Shown here piece after piece: positions 33,819-44,168 of a stretch of 64,000 bases of DNA. The notes under the pieces were generated by a model, which made no database searches, had not been told where the DNA came from, and saw only the letters and a program-made list of their open reading frames with translations. The stretch is from the NCBI RefSeq assembly GCF_028561565.1, contig NZ_JAQQTE010000001.1:763066-827065 (forward strand). Direction: 5' to 3'. Positions within the stretch are counted from its first letter, which is position 1. Every line of letters begins with the position of its first letter. The position numbers and the translations under genes were made by a program. This DNA comes from Gilvibacter sediminis (lineage in GTDB: Bacteria; Bacteroidota; Bacteroidia; Flavobacteriales; Flavobacteriaceae).

Positions 33819-35111
33819 TTAAGAGTTCATGATCTCCTCGATCTCCTCAACCTCAATTGGGATATTGCCCATCAAATTATGTGGAGCACCACTTTCTTGG
33901 ACAACTACATCGTCTTCTAAACGCACGCCAAATCCTTCTTCCGGAATATAGATTCCCGGTTCCACGGTAAAGACCATATTCGCAGTCATGGGTTCCCAAA
34001 GAATACCGTAATCGTGGGTGTCTAAGCCAATATGATGTGAGGTTCCATGCATAAAGTACTTTTTATAGGCCGGCCAGTTTGGATCTTCGTTTTGCACGTC
34101 GGCTTTGTCAATTAGGCCCAGACCTAAGAGCTCTGAGGTCATCAATTTACCAACCTCGACGTGATACTCCTTCCAGAGCGTTCCGGGCACGAGCATTGCC
34201 GTTGCCTCATCCTTTACTCTATTTACCGCGTTATAAACTGCTTTTTGACGGTCAGTAAAACGACCGTTCACAGGTATGGTACGAGTCATATCACTGCTGT
34301 AGTTGGCGTATTCTGCGCCTACATCCATTAGGATCAGATCACCATCCTTACACTGTTGATTATTCTCGATATAGTGCAGTACATTGGCGTTACTTCCGCT
34401 TGCAATAATAGGCGTGTAGGCAAATCCTTTGGATCGGTTTCTGAGGAACTCGTGCATATATTCAGCCTCGATCTCATATTCCCAAACTCCAGGCTTTACA
34501 AAATCCAATACGCGACGGAATCCTTTTTCAGTGATAGTACATGCGGTTTGCATCAAATCCAATTCAATCTGATGTTTTACTGAACGCAGGCGTTGTAAAA
34601 TAGGATTGGCTTTCGCCCAGCTGTGTGCTGGGAATTGCGCTTTGGTCTTAGCTATAAAACGATCCTCTCGAGTTTGCGTCTCCACAGCTTGACGGTAGTG
34701 TTCGTTGGTGTTGAAATAGATCATTTCGGCCTGAGTCATAAGTTCAAAGAAGATCTTATCAAAGTCCTGCAACCAATAAACCGTTTTGATCCCTGAGGTT
34801 TCAAAGGCTTTTTCTTTGGTGAGTTTTTCACCTTCCCAAACAGCTATATGAGCATTGGTCTCACGTAGGAACAAGACCTCTCGGTGCTTTTCTTCTACCG
34901 CATCCGGAAACAACACTAAAATGCTTTCTTCCTGATCCACTCCGCTTAAAAACAAGATGTCTCTATGCTGATTGAAAGGCATGGTGCTGTCCGCACTCAC
35001 AGGATAGATGTCATTACTATTGAACACCGCAATACTTTTAGGCTTCATGGCTGCCATAAAGTTCTTACGGTTATAAATGTATAAGCTGTTGTCTATTGGA
35101 TGGTATTTCAT
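33819..35111 (-). CDS. Xaa-Pro aminopeptidase (aminopeptidase P family)
   Basis: Start at ATG 35111 (430 residues, MKYHPIDNSLYIYNRKNF). An N-terminal creatinase-like domain precedes the pita-bread catalytic domain with the metal ligands in MDVGAEYANYSSDMTR (two Asp), HGTSHHIGLDTHD (His), FTVEPGIYIP (Glu) and GVRLEDDVVV (Glu). Cuts the bond before proline at peptide N-termini, in the cytosol. Length fits family (about 430-440). Monocistronic. Confidence 0.94.
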   Translation of the reverse strand: MKYHPIDNSLYIYNRKNFMAAMKPKSIAVFNSNDIYPVSADSTMPFNQHRDILFLSGVDQEESILVLFPDAVEEKHREVLFLRETNAHIAVWEGEKLTKEKAFETSGIKTVYWLQDFDKIFFELMTQAEMIYFNTNEHYRQAVETQTREDRFIAKTKAQFPAHSWAKANPILQRLRSVKHQIELDLMQTACTITEKGFRRVLDFVKPGVWEYEIEAEYMHEFLRNRSKGFAYTPIIASGSNANVLHYIENNQQCKDGDLILMDVGAEYANYSSDMTRTIPVNGRFTDRQKAVYNAVNRVKDEATAMLVPGTLWKEYHVEVGKLMTSELLGLGLIDKADVQNEDPNWPAYKKYFMHGTSHHIGLDTHDYGILWEPMTANMVFTVEPGIYIPEEGFGVRLEDDVVVQESGAPHNLMGNIPIEVEEIEEIMNS

Positions 35112-35281
35112 GATCTTCAAATTGAGCCTTAAAAGTAGCAAAACTCACCGTTTAAAGGGCTTAGGTTTGATGTTAAACTTCATTAAAAATTTTTGTGCTG
35201 GGAGCCCTAAGTCGTACTTTAACCTGCTGAACTCATTTTTGCTTTTAACGTTTAAGCGAAAATGGAAGGTTTTAAACTTGG

Positions 35282-35336
35282 TTGAAGACTTTTTTGAGTT
35301 GCATAGCAGCGCTACGGAACGATAAAAAGACAAAAA
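35282..35336 (-). repeat. Noncoding repeat, copy B, inside the 300-bp gap 35112-35411
   Basis: Minus-strand copy of the element at 32963-33017; the 17-mer core is at 35300-35316. The 300-bp gap 35112-35411 also contains a 69-codon minus-strand open frame across this repeat (35145-35354), which I do not accept as a gene since copy A has stops in the same frame. Confidence 0.6.
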
Positions 35337-35411
35337 CCAAGATTGAAACGGCAATTTTATAGCAAATGATAAAAGCGTAAATTAGTTCATTAACCAACCA
35401 TTGTAAAAAAA

Positions 35412-38255
35412 ATGCGACACTACCTTCTCGCGCTGGGAATGCTCAGTTTTAGTTTTCTAAATGCGCAAACCCCAGCCACTTCTGCGGCTCAAGTAGAAGC
35501 CGGTATCCAAGCCAAAGCTCAACTTACAGAATCATCAATTGTCAAAAATTTACCCTTTACCAACATTGGCCCAACGGTCATGAGCGGGCGAGTAGTAGAT
35601 TTAGCAGTCAATCCAGATAACCCTACGGAATTCTACGTAGGTTACGCCAGTGGCGGTGTTTGGTATACCAACAACAACGGAATTTCATTTACTCCAGTAT
35701 TGGATAGCAGCCCTACTCAAAATGTAGGAGATATTGCTGTAGACTGGAAAAACGGCACCCTGTGGGTAGGAACTGGAGAGGTCAATGCCTCGCGTTCTTC
35801 TTATGCCGGTATTGGTTTACTCCGATCTGATGACATGGGTAAAACTTGGACCAATGTTGGTCTAAAAGATTCGCATCACATCAGTAGAATTTTGATCAAC
35901 CCAAACAACCCAGATGAGGTTGTGGTTGGCGTAGCAGGTCACTTGTACTCTACAAACGCTGAGCGCGGGGTTTTCAAGACCATGAATGGTGGTAAGACCT
36001 GGAACAAGGTGCTTTTTATCAATGACCAAACGGGTATTATTGACGTAGCAGTTGATCCGAATAACTTCAACAATATGTACGCTTCTTCTTGGGATAAAGA
36101 CCGAAAGGCGTGGAATTTTAGAGGGAGTGGAAACGGAAGTGCTATTTATAAATCCACAGATGCAGGAAACACTTGGACCAAGGTTAGTGTTCCTAATAGT
36201 GGTTTCCCAACGGGGGAAGGCGTGGGAAGAATTGGTTTGTCTGTTGTGGATGGAAACACGGTTTACGCTATACACGATAACCAAGCGCGTAGACCAGACA
36301 CTGGTGGGGGTCGTCCGAGACCAGGCTTGTCCAAAAATGATTTTAAAAGCATGCAGAAGTCGGCCTTTTTACAGCTTGATGACAGCAAACTCAATGGATT
36401 CCTAAGAGAGAATCGATTCCCACAACAATACCAAGCAAACAATGTAAAGCAGATGGTTCGAGCGGGTAGCTTAGAACCTAAGGACTTGGCGCTTTACCTT
36501 GAAGACGCCAACAGTCTTTTGTTTGACACTCCTGTAATTGGGGCGGAAGTATATAAAAGTACCAATGGTGGGAAGACCTGGAAAAAGACGCATGATGGGT
36601 ACTTAGAAGACTTGTATTATTCCTATGGATATTACTTCGGAATGATTCATGCCGACCCGAGCAATTCAGACAATATCTATATCTACGGCGTACCGATCTT
36701 AAATTCTAAAGACGGAGGAAAGACCTTTAAATCTATTGTTGGGGATAATGTCCACTCAGATCACCACGCGCTTTGGATCAATCCAAATATGCCGGGTCAC
36801 TTGATCAACGGTAATGACGGAGGGGTGAATATCACTTATGACGACGGTAAAACTTGGATGAAGAACAACACCCCTTCTGTGGGTCAGTTCTATGCGATCC
36901 AAGTGGATAATGAAAAGCCCTACAATGTTTATGGAGGTTTACAAGACAACGGAGTTTGGAAAGGATCCAGCAACAATACAGAGTCTACACGTTGGCATTC
37001 AAGTGGAGATTACGGCTATGAGATGATCATGGGCGGTGACGGGATGCAGATCCAAGTAGACAATAGAAACACAGATATAGTTTACACCGGATTCCAGTTT
37101 GGAAATTACTTTAGACTCAATTTAGAAACGGGAGATCAAAAGCGTCTCTCTATTAGACACAAATTGGGTGAGCGTCCGTATCGATTCAACTGGCAGACGC
37201 CAATTTTACTGTCTCCGCACAATCAAGACATTTTGTATTTAGGTGGAAACAAACTGATGCGTTCCATGAATCAAGGGGATGATTTTGAAGCTATTTCTGG
37301 CGATTTGACCACTGGTGGGAAGAAAGGAAATGTCGCTTATGGAACCTTGACCACAATTAGCGAGTCTACCTTCCAATTTGGAATGATCTATACGGGTAGT
37401 GATGATGGACTCATTCATTTGACTCGTGATGGTGGTGCTTCTTGGTCAAACATTTCTTCTGGTTTGCCGAACGATCTTTGGGTATCTCGCGTTGAAGCTT
37501 CCAAGCATAAAAAAGCGCGTGTCTATGCCTCTTTAAACGGTTATCGTTGGGATGATTTTACCGCTTATGTGTATATGAGTGATGATTTTGGAGCAACTTG
37601 GAAGAACATCAGTAGTAATTTACCGGCCTCTGCAGTTAATGTCATTAAAGAAGACCCTGTGAACATGAACGTTTTGTATGTAGGTACAGACAACGGAGCT
37701 TATGTTTCTATGGATCGTGGAGAAAGCTGGCATCCGTTTAGTGAAGGCTTGCCAAATGTGGCAGTTCATGATCTGATCATTCACCCAGAGGCTTCTGAGC
37801 TTATCTTGGGTACGCACGGCCGTTCTATTTACAAAGCAGATATTTCCATGCTTCAAGCGATGAATGCCGATGTGATGAATAGTGTTGTGGTAAAGGCGAT
37901 GGAACCTGTGAATCATTCCAGAAGATGGGGTGCTTCCTTTGGGCAGTGGTATGATGCCTACGAGCCAGAGGTGTCTTTAGAGTTTTACAGCCCAGCGTCT
38001 GGCAAGGCTACGGTGACCATCACCAATGCCAATGGTGTTGAAGTTCAAAGCATGCAAATGGACGCCGACAAAGGCTTCAACGCAGTAGCTTATGATCTGG
38101 CTATGAGCAGCAAAGCACAAAAGGCCCTGAGCAAAGACAAATCCGCGGGAATCTATCCAGGACAAAACGGAAAATACTATCTACCAAAAGGCGATTACAA
38201 GGTCACTGTAGCTGTCGGGGGAACCTCCGCTAGTTCAGGCTTAAGCATCAAGTAG
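35412..38255 (+). CDS. Secreted BNR/VPS10-like beta-propeller protein
   Basis: 947 residues. Signal peptide (LNAQ), then two large beta-propellers with many Asp-box/BNR motifs: SDDMGKTWTNV, MNGGKTWNKV, STDAGNTWTKV, STNGGKTWKKT, RDGGASWSNIS, SDDFGATWKNIS, MDRGESWHPFS. The pattern IGPTVMSGRVVDLAVNPDNP starts the family often annotated as glycosyl hydrolase or VPS10-like in Bacteroidota. The last 140 residues form a separate beta-sandwich (ASGKATVTITNANGVEV, GDYKVTVAVGG). Lacks a T9SS domain. Enzymatic activity is unproven. Confidence 0.87.
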   Translation: MRHYLLALGMLSFSFLNAQTPATSAAQVEAGIQAKAQLTESSIVKNLPFTNIGPTVMSGRVVDLAVNPDNPTEFYVGYASGGVWYTNNNGISFTPVLDSSPTQNVGDIAVDWKNGTLWVGTGEVNASRSSYAGIGLLRSDDMGKTWTNVGLKDSHHISRILINPNNPDEVVVGVAGHLYSTNAERGVFKTMNGGKTWNKVLFINDQTGIIDVAVDPNNFNNMYASSWDKDRKAWNFRGSGNGSAIYKSTDAGNTWTKVSVPNSGFPTGEGVGRIGLSVVDGNTVYAIHDNQARRPDTGGGRPRPGLSKNDFKSMQKSAFLQLDDSKLNGFLRENRFPQQYQANNVKQMVRAGSLEPKDLALYLEDANSLLFDTPVIGAEVYKSTNGGKTWKKTHDGYLEDLYYSYGYYFGMIHADPSNSDNIYIYGVPILNSKDGGKTFKSIVGDNVHSDHHALWINPNMPGHLINGNDGGVNITYDDGKTWMKNNTPSVGQFYAIQVDNEKPYNVYGGLQDNGVWKGSSNNTESTRWHSSGDYGYEMIMGGDGMQIQVDNRNTDIVYTGFQFGNYFRLNLETGDQKRLSIRHKLGERPYRFNWQTPILLSPHNQDILYLGGNKLMRSMNQGDDFEAISGDLTTGGKKGNVAYGTLTTISESTFQFGMIYTGSDDGLIHLTRDGGASWSNISSGLPNDLWVSRVEASKHKKARVYASLNGYRWDDFTAYVYMSDDFGATWKNISSNLPASAVNVIKEDPVNMNVLYVGTDNGAYVSMDRGESWHPFSEGLPNVAVHDLIIHPEASELILGTHGRSIYKADISMLQAMNADVMNSVVVKAMEPVNHSRRWGASFGQWYDAYEPEVSLEFYSPASGKATVTITNANGVEVQSMQMDADKGFNAVAYDLAMSSKAQKALSKDKSAGIYPGQNGKYYLPKGDYKVTVAVGGTSASSGLSIK

Positions 38256-38286
38256 ATAGCGTATTTATAATAAATCTAAATAACGA

Positions 38287-38320
38287 GGGAATCAAACTTT
38301 AATTCTTGGGTTTGATTCCC
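38287..38320. other. 11-bp inverted repeat upstream of sdhC
   Basis: GGGAATCAAAC, 12-nt spacer, GTTTGATTCCC. Lies 32 bp after the BNR gene stop and overlaps the presumed -33 region of the sdh promoter. Followed by TTGTGTC rather than a T run, so either an imperfect terminator or an operator for sdhCAB. Confidence 0.6.
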
Positions 38321-38336
38321 TTGTGTCGTAAATTTG
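38306..38336 (+). promoter_or_regulatory. Promoter of the sdhCAB operon
   Basis: TTG (38306-38308), 20-nt spacer, TAAATTTG (38329-38336), a full -7 match, 26 nt before sdhC ATG. Confidence 0.6.
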
Positions 38337-38362
38337 TACCACTAAAAAGTAATCGCAATCCT

Positions 38363-39028
38363 ATGGGAATTTTATCCTCTTCAATTGCCCGTAAAGTCGC
38401 CATGGCGCTTTCGGGATTGTTTCTTGTAGTTTTCTTGACCCAACACTGTGTGATCAATTTGACCTCAGTCTTAGATCCAGATACCTTTAACAGCTGGTCT
38501 CATTTTATGGGGACCAACGGTTTGGTGCAGTTTGCTTTGCAGCCTGTTCTGATCTTTGGGGTAGTTTTTCACTTTGTGATGGGATTTGCTCTCGAGCTGA
38601 AAAACAGAAGCGCAAGAGCGCATAAATACGCCATGTATAAGGGCAGCGCCAATGCCTCATGGGCATCTAGAAATATGATCATTTCTGGAATTGTAGTATT
38701 GGCTTTCTTAGGACTTCACTTTTACGACTTCTGGGTTCCAGAAATTGTACACAAGTATATCGAAACGCATCCGGAAGATCCAACACGTTACTATGCAGAA
38801 ACCGTGCACAAGTTTGAAAGTCCAATTCGTGTAGGGCTGTATGTGCTAGCTTTTGCATTGTTAGCAGTTCACCTTTGGCACGGATTTTCTTCCAGTTTCC
38901 AATCGGTTGGATTCAACAACAAATACTCCAAGGCGCTTAAAGGCTTTACCAAAGCTTTTGCTATTGTGATCCCGTTGTTGTTTGCTGTGATTGCGCTATA
39001 CCACCACTTTAATCAAATTCCACATTAA
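38363..39028 (+). CDS. sdhC: Succinate dehydrogenase cytochrome b subunit
   Basis: Start at ATG 38363 (221 residues, [18 protein letters not shown]); an upstream ATG would overlap the promoter. Five hydrophobic helices, with histidines suited to bind two b hemes: [49 protein letters not shown]. One polypeptide replaces SdhC+SdhD (type B complex II). Anchors SdhAB to the inner membrane and reduces menaquinone. First gene of sdhCAB. Confidence 0.95.
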   Translation: MGILSSSIARKVAMALSGLFLVVFLTQHCVINLTSVLDPDTFNSWSHFMGTNGLVQFALQPVLIFGVVFHFVMGFALELKNRSARAHKYAMYKGSANASWASRNMIISGIVVLAFLGLHFYDFWVPEIVHKYIETHPEDPTRYYAETVHKFESPIRVGLYVLAFALLAVHLWHGFSSSFQSVGFNNKYSKALKGFTKAFAIVIPLLFAVIALYHHFNQIPH

Positions 39029-39039
39029 TACTATCGCAT

Positions 39040-41043
39040 ATGTCAGTTCTAAAATCAAATGCACCTGCAGGACCACTAGCCGATAAGTGGACGAAACATA
39101 AAAACGACATTGACCTGGTAAACCCAGCCAACAAGCGTAATATTGACGTAATTGTCGTGGGTACTGGTTTGGCCGGTGGATCTGCCGCCGCAACCTTGGC
39201 AGAGCTTGGGTACAATGTAAAGACCTTCTGCTATCAAGATTCTCCTCGACGCGCGCACTCAATTGCAGCGCAAGGAGGGATCAATGCAGCAAAGAATTAT
39301 CAAGGGGATGGGGATTCTACTTACCGCCTTTTTTACGATACCATCAAAGGAGGAGACTATCGTTCCAGAGAAGCCAACGTTTACCGTTTGGCTGAGGTTT
39401 CCAGCAACATTATTGACCAATGTGTTGCTCAAGGAGTACCTTTTGCTCGTGAATACGGAGGTCTTCTGGACAACCGCTCTTTTGGAGGGGTTCTGGTATC
39501 GAGAACGTTTTACGCTAAAGGGCAAACAGGGCAGCAATTGTTGCTTGGAGCCTATTCAGCCATGAACCGCCAGATCAATCGCGGAAAGATCAAAGCGTTT
39601 AACCGTCACGAGATGCTAGACCTAGTGATCGTGGACGGCAAGGCACGTGGAATCATAGCTAGAAACCTTGTAACTGGTGAATTAGAGCGTCACTCAGCGC
39701 ACGCTGTTGTGATCGCTTCTGGAGGATACGGAAATGTATTCTACCTATCCACAAACGCCATGGGAAGTAACGTAACTGCTTCATGGAAGATCCACAGACG
39801 CGGTGCTTATTTTGCAAACCCATGTTTTACGCAGATTCACCCAACATGTATTCCAGTTTCTGGAGACCATCAGTCTAAATTGACCTTGATGTCAGAGTCT
39901 TTGAGAAACGACGGACGTATCTGGGTGCCTGCTAAGAAAGAAGACGCTGAAGCTATCCGTGCAGGAAAGCTCAAGCCGACAGAATTAAAAGAAGAAGATC
40001 GCGATTACTACTTAGAGCGCAGATATCCTTCATTTGGGAACCTAGTACCTCGTGACGTTGCTTCGCGTGCAGCCAAGGAGCGTTGTGATGCTGGATTCGG
40101 AGTGAATAAAACAGGAGAGGCAGTTTATCTTGACTTTGCCGCCGCTATTGAGCGTTATGGAAAAGAGCAAGCAGCCATCCAAGGAAATCAAAATCCAACC
40201 AAAGAAGAATGGTTGGCTCTTGGTGAAAAGGTGATCGAAACTAAATACGGAAACCTCTTCCAGATGTATGAAAAGATCGTGGATGAGAACCCGTATAAAA
40301 CCCCAATGATGATCTACCCTGCGGTACACTATACCATGGGTGGGATTTGGGTAGACTATAACTTGCAAACCACTATTCCTGGGTGTTATGCTGCTGGAGA
40401 AGCAAACTTCTCCGATCACGGTGCGAACCGCTTAGGGGCTTCTGCCTTGATGCAAGGATTGGCAGACGGTTACTTTGTGTTGCCGTATACCATTGGAGAT
40501 TATTTAGCTGATGATATCCGTACAGGCCCTATCAGCACAGAGACTCCTGAGTTCGAAGAAGCAGAGAACAATGTGAGAACAACCCTAGAGAAGTTGGTCA
40601 ATAATAACGGAACCAAATCCGTAGATTATTTCCACAAGCGTTTAGGGAAGATCATGTGGAACGAGGTAGGAATGTCTCGTAACGCAGAAGGACTTAAAAA
40701 GGCTATGGCCGACATCAAAGCGCTTCGCGAAGAGTTCTGGAAAGAAGTTCGCGTGCCGGGAGAGATGGACAGCATGAATCCGGAGTTAGAAAAAGCCATG
40801 CGTGTTGCTGACTTTTTAGAGCTAGGAGAGTTGTTTGCAAAAGACGCTTTAGATCGTAACGAATCTTGTGGGGGACACTTTAGAGAGGAATATCAAACCG
40901 AAGAAGGTGAGGCACTCAGAGACGATGAAAATTATATGTACGTAGCAGCTTGGGAGTATAAAGGCGAGCCAGCAGATGCAGTTCTGCACAAAGAATCGCT
41001 TGACTACGATAATATAGAAGTAAAAACCAGAAGTTATAAATAA
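39040..41043 (+). CDS. sdhA: Succinate dehydrogenase/fumarate reductase flavoprotein subunit
   Basis: 667 residues. FAD-binding [20 protein letters not shown] and the FAD-linking [17 protein letters not shown], then [24 protein letters not shown] and [21 protein letters not shown]. Catalyses succinate to fumarate; the type B family includes fumarate reductases, but an aerobic flavobacterium suggests succinate oxidation. 11 bp after sdhC and 6 bp before sdhB. Confidence 0.97.
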   Translation: MSVLKSNAPAGPLADKWTKHKNDIDLVNPANKRNIDVIVVGTGLAGGSAAATLAELGYNVKTFCYQDSPRRAHSIAAQGGINAAKNYQGDGDSTYRLFYDTIKGGDYRSREANVYRLAEVSSNIIDQCVAQGVPFAREYGGLLDNRSFGGVLVSRTFYAKGQTGQQLLLGAYSAMNRQINRGKIKAFNRHEMLDLVIVDGKARGIIARNLVTGELERHSAHAVVIASGGYGNVFYLSTNAMGSNVTASWKIHRRGAYFANPCFTQIHPTCIPVSGDHQSKLTLMSESLRNDGRIWVPAKKEDAEAIRAGKLKPTELKEEDRDYYLERRYPSFGNLVPRDVASRAAKERCDAGFGVNKTGEAVYLDFAAAIERYGKEQAAIQGNQNPTKEEWLALGEKVIETKYGNLFQMYEKIVDENPYKTPMMIYPAVHYTMGGIWVDYNLQTTIPGCYAAGEANFSDHGANRLGASALMQGLADGYFVLPYTIGDYLADDIRTGPISTETPEFEEAENNVRTTLEKLVNNNGTKSVDYFHKRLGKIMWNEVGMSRNAEGLKKAMADIKALREEFWKEVRVPGEMDSMNPELEKAMRVADFLELGELFAKDALDRNESCGGHFREEYQTEEGEALRDDENYMYVAAWEYKGEPADAVLHKESLDYDNIEVKTRSYK

Positions 41044-41049
41044 ACCGTT

Positions 41050-41796
41050 ATGAACTTAACACTTAAAATCTGGAGACAAAAAGATGCCCAGTCCAAGGGT
41101 TCTATGCAAACCTATTCCATTTCTGGAGTTGAAGGCGATATGTCTTTCTTGGAAATGCTGGACGTACTCAATACGCAACTTATAGAAAAAGGTGAGGAGC
41201 CTGTAGTATTTGATCATGACTGTCGTGAAGGAATCTGCGGATCTTGTTCGCTAATGATCAATGGAGAGCCTCATGGGCCAGACCGATTGGTAACTACTTG
41301 CCAATTGCATATGCGCAAATTCAACGACGGTGATACTATTGTCATTGAGCCGTTCCGTGCAAAAGCATTCCCAGTGATCAAAGACCTTATGGTAGATCGC
41401 TCTGCTTTTGATCGCATTCAGCATGCAGGAGGATATATCTCTGTAAACACTTCAGGAAACACTATTGACGCTAATGCCATTCCAGTTGAGAAGGCAGACG
41501 CAGACGCTTCCTTTATGGCTGCGGCTTGTATTGGTTGTGGAGCTTGTGTTGCAGCTTGTAAGAACGCAAGTGCTATGCTCTTTACCTCTGCTAAGGTGAG
41601 TCAGTTTGCACTCTTGCCTCAAGGAAAGGTAGAGGCCACACGTCGTGTACTTAACATGGTGGAGCAAATGGACAAGGAAGGATTTGGTAACTGTACCAAT
41701 ACTGGAGCTTGCGAGGTAGAATGTCCTAAAGGAATTTCCTTAGAGAACATTGCCCGCATGAACCGCGAATACCTTGCCGCAAGCGTTAAAGGTTAA
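41050..41796 (+). CDS. sdhB: Succinate dehydrogenase iron-sulfur subunit
   Basis: 248 residues. Binds 2Fe-2S through CREGICGSC and the further clusters through [11 protein letters not shown] and [14 protein letters not shown]. Transfers electrons from FAD in SdhA to the hemes in SdhC. Ends 2 bp before the stop codon of the convergent histidine kinase gene; I see no terminator hairpin in that junction, so transcripts may overlap. Confidence 0.97.
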   Translation: MNLTLKIWRQKDAQSKGSMQTYSISGVEGDMSFLEMLDVLNTQLIEKGEEPVVFDHDCREGICGSCSLMINGEPHGPDRLVTTCQLHMRKFNDGDTIVIEPFRAKAFPVIKDLMVDRSAFDRIQHAGGYISVNTSGNTIDANAIPVEKADADASFMAAACIGCGACVAACKNASAMLFTSAKVSQFALLPQGKVEATRRVLNMVEQMDKEGFGNCTNTGACEVECPKGISLENIARMNREYLAASVKG

Positions 41797-41798
41797 AT

Positions 41799-44063
41799 TT
41801 AAATAGCGCGTAAATGCTGGTTGTCTGAACCAGGATTCTGAATGCGCTGTAAAAAGATATTTTTGAGGATGGTCTGTTTGAACTTGGTGATGTCGTAAGG
41901 CTTCACGATGATATCATTCATACCAGCCTCAAAGATTGTAAAGCGCACCTCTTCAATTTCCACAGCCGTCAAGGCTAGAATCGGGATAGACTTATTAAAG
42001 ATTCGGATCTCCTTGGTGGCCTGAATTCCATCTTTTACTGGCATATTGATATCCATCAGGATCAAATCAAAGTTATGTGCTTTGGTAAGGTCCACTGCCT
42101 GTTGGCCGTTCTCAGCTATCATACAATTTACTTGATGCTTCTCTAAGATCTTCTGAGTGACTTTTTGGTTGATGCGATTGTCTTCTACAACCAAAATAGA
42201 CTTGCCAATTAGATTTTTGGTATCAATCATGGCTGTAGATTCTTCTTCTGGCGCATCACTGACCAGGTCAAATCCTAGGGAGAAGCTAAAGGTCGATCCT
42301 TTACCTGCTTCACTTTCTAGATTAATGGTTGATTGAGATTTGGCGAGCAATTTCTTCACAATAGGCAAGCCCAGACCAGTACCTTGGTAGTTGTAATTGT
42401 CTTCCTGTCCGATCTGCAGGAATTCGTCAAAAATGTCGGCCTGCTTTTCTTTGGCAATACCAATACCCGTGTCAATCACGCTAAAGCGCACATTCACTGT
42501 TTTATCAGACATGTATTCTTTAATCACCTTTACTGTAATAGTTCCGTTTTCTGTGAATTTACAGGCGTTGCTGATAAGGTTCATGAGAACTTGGGCCAAC
42601 TGCATGGCGTTTCCGCGCACTGTGGTGGGCAATTCGTGGTCTACTTCCAATCGGAAGGTGTTCTTGTTTTGGATTAGTAAATATTCAAACGAGCCGGATA
42701 TCGTCGTAATCAATTCTCGCAGTTTAAATACCGAATGATCATCCTCATCTTGACTCTTAGAATCGAGTTTATTGATCTGAAGCACATCGTTGATCAATGC
42801 CAGCAGATAATCCGCAGAGAATTTAAGAAGACTCAGATCCTTTTTGTGTTTACTCAAGGACTCGTCTTCCATTAAAAGTGTGCTCAGCCCGATTACCCCG
42901 TAAAGTGGTGTGCGTAATTCGTGACTGACTGTAGAGAAGAACTTGGTCTTGGTTCTGCTCATGCGTTCGGATTCTTCCTTGGCTTTCTTGTACTCCCGAT
43001 TCTTGATTTTTAGCTCCTGAGCAAGCTGCTTTCTGTTGCGATATGCGAAATAAAGCAAGATCATAGACAGCAAGAAAAATACAGAAAGTGTAATGAGGTA
43101 ATTGTTCAGCTTGCTTTTGTTGTCAAGCATGGTTTTTTGCAGGTCCTGCTCTTTTTGAGCTGCCGCCATATCCTTTTTGTACTCATCTACCTGAAATTTG
43201 GCTACCATCATTTCAGTCTCTGTAGAAGCAAGATCGTTAAGGTTCTCGCGGAGGTAGTTGGTATATTGTTCCTGCATTTCAAAAGCTTCCTTGTACTTTT
43301 CTTGTGCAAACAGACTCTCGCTGTAACCAAAATATGCTGACTCTAATTCTACCTTAAGGTCGGCCGCAGTGGCTTCTTTGATGACCTTTTTGTAATAGAT
43401 GTCCGCGCTTTCATAATCTTCCTTGACCAAATAGTATTCTGCTGTGAGGCCATCCAGTCCTATTCCAAAGGATTCGTGGTCGTGGTATTTATGGAGCGCT
43501 TTTGATTTTACAATATGCAGATAGGCTTCTTGGTATTTTTGTAGGTCCATGGCCGTAAGGGCAGCGTTGTAATGCGCTTTCGCCAATCGCGTGGAATCTT
43601 TGATCAGCGTGAAACCTTCTATGGCCTTTTGATGGAAATCCATGGCTCTATTGTAATCGACATTTACAGAAGAGTACATATTGGCTAGGTCCATATAGGA
43701 TAGCGCAACGGCTGTATCATTCTTAGCCTCCAAGGCGTATTTTTGAGATTTGATAAAGCTTTCCTTGGCATTGACCGTATCAGTAATCACCAAATAATCA
43801 TAGGCCAAATTCCGATAAGCCAAGTGCAAAAGCTCGGGCTTTTTCAAATAGTTGGCAGCAGCCAATAAGGAAATATTGAGCTTTAAAGACTCTTTGTATT
43901 GTCCATTGAAATAATAGAGATCGGAAGTATCAATCAACGCACGAAACTCCCTTTCTGAAAGGTGTTTCTTTCCTTCTGTCAGATTCTGCGCAGTAGCCTT
44001 GCTGAGGCAAAAAAGCAGAATAAATGACGCGAAGTAGCGACATACGGGGTACCACTTAAGCAT
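41799..44063 (-). CDS. TPR-containing hybrid histidine kinase/response regulator
   Basis: 754 residues in order: signal peptide 1-25, periplasmic TPR-like repeats (about 40-290), a membrane helix (323-341), coiled coil, HisKA dimerisation domain with phospho-His381 in FFSTVSHELRTPL, HATPase with N box NLISNACKF (495-503), DTGIGI (531-536) and GTGLGLPI (561-568), and a receiver domain with LVVEDN and phospho-acceptor Asp671 in LILMDINMPVKDG. No DNA-binding output domain, so signal passes by phosphotransfer or protein contact. TPR-type sensor kinases are common in Bacteroidota. Input unknown; the partner is not adjacent. Confidence 0.92.
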   Translation of the reverse strand: MLKWYPVCRYFASFILLFCLSKATAQNLTEGKKHLSEREFRALIDTSDLYYFNGQYKESLKLNISLLAAANYLKKPELLHLAYRNLAYDYLVITDTVNAKESFIKSQKYALEAKNDTAVALSYMDLANMYSSVNVDYNRAMDFHQKAIEGFTLIKDSTRLAKAHYNAALTAMDLQKYQEAYLHIVKSKALHKYHDHESFGIGLDGLTAEYYLVKEDYESADIYYKKVIKEATAADLKVELESAYFGYSESLFAQEKYKEAFEMQEQYTNYLRENLNDLASTETEMMVAKFQVDEYKKDMAAAQKEQDLQKTMLDNKSKLNNYLITLSVFFLLSMILLYFAYRNRKQLAQELKIKNREYKKAKEESERMSRTKTKFFSTVSHELRTPLYGVIGLSTLLMEDESLSKHKKDLSLLKFSADYLLALINDVLQINKLDSKSQDEDDHSVFKLRELITTISGSFEYLLIQNKNTFRLEVDHELPTTVRGNAMQLAQVLMNLISNACKFTENGTITVKVIKEYMSDKTVNVRFSVIDTGIGIAKEKQADIFDEFLQIGQEDNYNYQGTGLGLPIVKKLLAKSQSTINLESEAGKGSTFSFSLGFDLVSDAPEEESTAMIDTKNLIGKSILVVEDNRINQKVTQKILEKHQVNCMIAENGQQAVDLTKAHNFDLILMDINMPVKDGIQATKEIRIFNKSIPILALTAVEIEEVRFTIFEAGMNDIIVKPYDITKFKQTILKNIFLQRIQNPGSDNQHLRAI

Positions 44064-44133
44064 AGGTTTTCGATAAATTCGGGGTGAACAAACATATAAA
44101 AAAACAATGTAAAAACCTAAGAGTCAGCATTTT

Positions 44134-44163
44134 TTGAGGCCTCTTGGAATTGTTTTATCTTTA
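44134..44163 (+). promoter_or_regulatory. Promoter of the aminotransferase operon, predicted leaderless
   Basis: TTG (44134-44136) in a run of T, exactly 19-nt spacer, TATCTTTA (44156-44163). The first in-frame ATG (44163) overlaps the -7 box; the next ATG (44169) lies where the RNA should begin. Confidence 0.6.
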
Positions 44164-44168
44164 TGTTG

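Noticed and set aside
35145..35354. A 69-codon minus-strand open frame upstream of the aminopeptidase
   Set aside because: It crosses the dispersed repeat copy B; copy A has a stop in the same frame and no coding similarity.
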